A stretch of 64,000 nt of DNA from JAFGMQ01 sp036733345 (lineage in GTDB: Bacteria > Desulfobacterota > DSM-4660 > Desulfatiglandales > Desulfatiglandaceae), in NCBI GenBank assembly GCA_036733345.1, contig DAINAR010000001.1:131887-195886 (forward strand). Direction: 5' to 3'. Position numbers and translations under genes: made by a program. Positions 62,445 through 64,000 of this stretch are shown one piece after another. How positions within the stretch are numbered: position 1 is the first letter of the stretch; each line of letters opens with the position of its first letter. The notes beneath the pieces were generated by a model, which was not told where the DNA came from, did no database searches, and worked only from the letters and a program-made list of their open reading frames with translations.

Positions 62445-63659
62445 CTAGCTCAGTAATTGAACAGAAATTATCGATCCCTTAGAAATATACTCCTCTCCTT
62501 CAGGTATGGCTGCCACTGCCTTAGCATCGGCTATTGAGCTCAGACGGCTTCTTTTTTTAATTGGGAAAAAAGTCGGCAGCCCTTTTTCATATTCAAGAAT
62601 TCCGAAGAAAAAATTAGTCCAGTCGAGCTCTCGTCCCCTTAGGTCTGAGCCAAGCCTTGCATTAATTCTTTGCAAACCTGGGCTTGAATGTCCGGAAAGG
62701 GCAAGCAACCCTGGCAATGCTATCTGCAGAAAGCCCATCAAATTGGACGTCGGTCCACCGGGCAGGATAAAAACTGGCTTTTCATCAAGGATTCCAAAGC
62801 CGACGGCCTTGCCAGGGCCTATACGAATTCGGTGAAACATCTCTTTCCATCCGAGACCTTCTAGAACCTGCGCCACCATGTCACGGTCTCCTGTCCATGC
62901 CCCTCCGCTTGTTATTATTGCATCTGTTCCTTCGGAGAGCATCTTCAACTCCTTTAAAATGGCATCATAATCATCTCTCACAATTCTCATCCGGGTCTTC
63001 ATCTTATACTTACTGCACCATCCCGCCAGCGTCACGATATTGCTTGCATAGAGTTTGCCCTCGCTCAGGGGCTTGCCTGGTTCGACGATTTCGTCACCCG
63101 TTCCGATAATCCCTACAACAGGATTTCTGAATACAGGTACCATACTGTGGCCTGCAGCAGCAATAAAACCTGCCATGCCGGGCGATATCTGCTGGCCTGA
63201 TCTCAGGATACATTTGTTTAACGACACATCTTTGCCGTGAGGCAGGATATTTCTGCCCGGTTCTGCAAAGATCTCTACGAATATATCTTTGTCTCCCTGC
63301 TTCACAAATTCTTCGGCTACCACTGCATCAGCGCCCGTCGGGATACGTGCCCCTGTCAATATCCTTGCTGTTGTCCCCGGTTTGATCTGAATATTGCTTT
63401 CACATCCAGCTTCAATAGAACCCAAAAGCCTTAATCTAACAGGTTTTTCAACAGTTGCATGAGCTACATCATGGGATAACACTGCATAGCCGTCTTTACT
63501 GGAAGCATCCAGGGAAGGTGAATCCACAAGGGCATTAAGGTCTAAAGCAGCTGTACGGTCAATACTATCAACCAGGGAAACATCCTCAGCAGGTAAAGGC
63601 TTTATTGCCTCGATGGTCAAACTCAACGCCTCTTTCAGGCCAATATTCATGCCTTTCAT
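62445..63659 (-). CDS. MoeA-like protein, divergent paralogue
   Basis: 404 aa, MoeA fold with AAGGAGAC upstream. Several canonical motifs are altered: SSKDGYAV for S-x-MDGYA, TSGGAWTGDRD for TGGVSxGxxD and LPGGPTSNL for LPGNPVS. The acceptor and donor loops ARIPTGADAVVAEEF and GIIGTGDEIV remain. Such divergent MoeA proteins may be specific for tungsten or for a variant cofactor. It faces the radical SAM gene end to end (5-bp gap) and is convergent with the normal moeA. Confidence 0.86.
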   Translation of the reverse strand: MKGMNIGLKEALSLTIEAIKPLPAEDVSLVDSIDRTAALDLNALVDSPSLDASSKDGYAVLSHDVAHATVEKPVRLRLLGSIEAGCESNIQIKPGTTARILTGARIPTGADAVVAEEFVKQGDKDIFVEIFAEPGRNILPHGKDVSLNKCILRSGQQISPGMAGFIAAAGHSMVPVFRNPVVGIIGTGDEIVEPGKPLSEGKLYASNIVTLAGWCSKYKMKTRMRIVRDDYDAILKELKMLSEGTDAIITSGGAWTGDRDMVAQVLEGLGWKEMFHRIRIGPGKAVGFGILDEKPVFILPGGPTSNLMGFLQIALPGLLALSGHSSPGLQRINARLGSDLRGRELDWTNFFFGILEYEKGLPTFFPIKKRSRLSSIADAKAVAAIPEGEEYISKGSIISVQLLS

Positions 63660-63956
63660 GGCAGTCTCCTTAAAGATATATCCTTGATGTTAAGGAAATA
63701 TTTAAAATGTGAATATAATCCTATAATATTTTTATAGAGGAATATAAAAGCAGTAGCCAGTATTTTTCTCATATTTTTATAAATCACCGGATCTGGCATG
63801 ACATAACGCTCTGAAAGTTTTATAAAAATCTGTGGGTCTTAAAAAAAATACTGCATAATACCTGCAACTTTTTATATAATTTCTAATCAGTGAGCAGAAA
63901 AGGCCCCGCAAATATTATTGTGGGGCCTTTGTATTTACCGTATCGGGCTGCTTGTT
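63660..63956. other. Spacer with bidirectional-type terminator
   Basis: About 297 bp between moeA-like and the partial gene at the end. It is AT-rich and contains the hairpin listed separately. Confidence 0.35.
63899..63932 (-). terminator. Intrinsic terminator hairpin
   Basis: AAGGCCCC pairs with GGGGCCTT around a 14-nt AT-rich loop, and TTTT follows on the minus strand, TTTGT on the plus strand. It lies about 25 nt after the stop of the minus-strand gene that enters from the right, so it probably ends that transcript. Confidence 0.75.
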
Positions 63957-64000
63957 TTACTCAGCCTCTGCTTTTTTACTCTTTCTTACTACATCCCTCT
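63957..64000 (-). CDS. 3' end of a gene cut by the window edge
   Basis: The minus strand reads RDVVRKSKKAEAE and then TAA at 63957-63959, followed by the hairpin at 63.9 kb. Only 13 residues are visible; a lysine/alanine/glutamate-rich end is all that can be said. Confidence 0.45.
   Translation of the reverse strand, partial: RDVVRKSKKAEAE

Overview
The window looks like a chromosomal segment of a Gram-negative, anaerobic-leaning bacterium, most likely a Desulfobacterota (deltaproteobacterial) lineage. This is inferred from the ispG-proS-relA/spoT order, a sigma-54 activator, lipoproteins and OmpA-type proteins, C-terminal surface-sorting signals, a Mo/W-bisMGD enzyme with a polyferredoxin partner, a PPi-type phosphofructokinase signature, DUF169 and AmmeMemoRadiSam-B proteins. 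No rRNA gene is present; one tRNA-Arg(UCU) is.

Layout. 0-9.6 kb holds housekeeping genes: rpmB, then on the minus strand relA/spoT, proS, ispG, a phosphofructokinase, a Bcp peroxiredoxin and a YyaL-type thioredoxin-domain protein. 9.6-16.3 kb holds an OmpA-like lipoprotein, a B12-binding radical SAM protein with an ABM-family monooxygenase, a sigma-54 activator and a secreted metallophosphoesterase. A -24/-12-like promoter, a G10 tract and a perfect 17-bp inverted repeat lie between the activator and the monooxygenase. 16.5-35.1 kb is a surface-protein island: two giant proteins (2122 and 2271 aa) and a 682-aa paralogue share choice-of-anchor D, carboxypeptidase-regulatory-like and choice-of-anchor U modules and end in an IPALSN-x-GM hydrophobic/Arg-rich tail resembling IPTL-CTERM. 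Blocks of up to 435 bp are exactly identical between the genes, and a decayed fourth tail is present. A secreted beta-sandwich protein with a b561-like four-helix protein, and a YadA-head-repeat protein, sit inside the island.

35.1-46.2 kb is mixed accessory DNA: two alpha/beta hydrolases, small regulators, two FMN-binding flavoproteins, an MBL-rhodanese protein, a response regulator with an unusual tail, DUF169, several broken genes and a DUF4230-asparaginase-like pair. A palindromic IS200/IS605-end-like element interrupts one gene, and a MITE-like repeat at 41.4 kb has an inverted second copy at 52 kb. 45.7-50.1 kb carries a MarR regulator divergent from a Mo/W oxidoreductase-ferredoxin-mobA operon whose promoter overlaps a perfect palindrome. 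50-58.4 kb has a divergent adenine-deaminase-family protein, an M15 peptidase, tRNA-Arg, an unknown 453-aa protein, a sirtuin, a second response regulator with the same tail facing a histidine kinase, and a MEMO-family protein. 58.5-63.7 kb has a rhomboid-like-sized site-2 (M50) protease, moeA, a radical SAM protein and a convergent, divergent-sequence moeA paralogue.

Connections: the Mo enzyme, MobA and two MoeA proteins are a common theme of molybdenum/tungsten cofactor use. The surface proteins appear to evolve by recombination of shared 3' modules. No exosortase, transposase, CRISPR array or RiPP precursor was recognised within the window.
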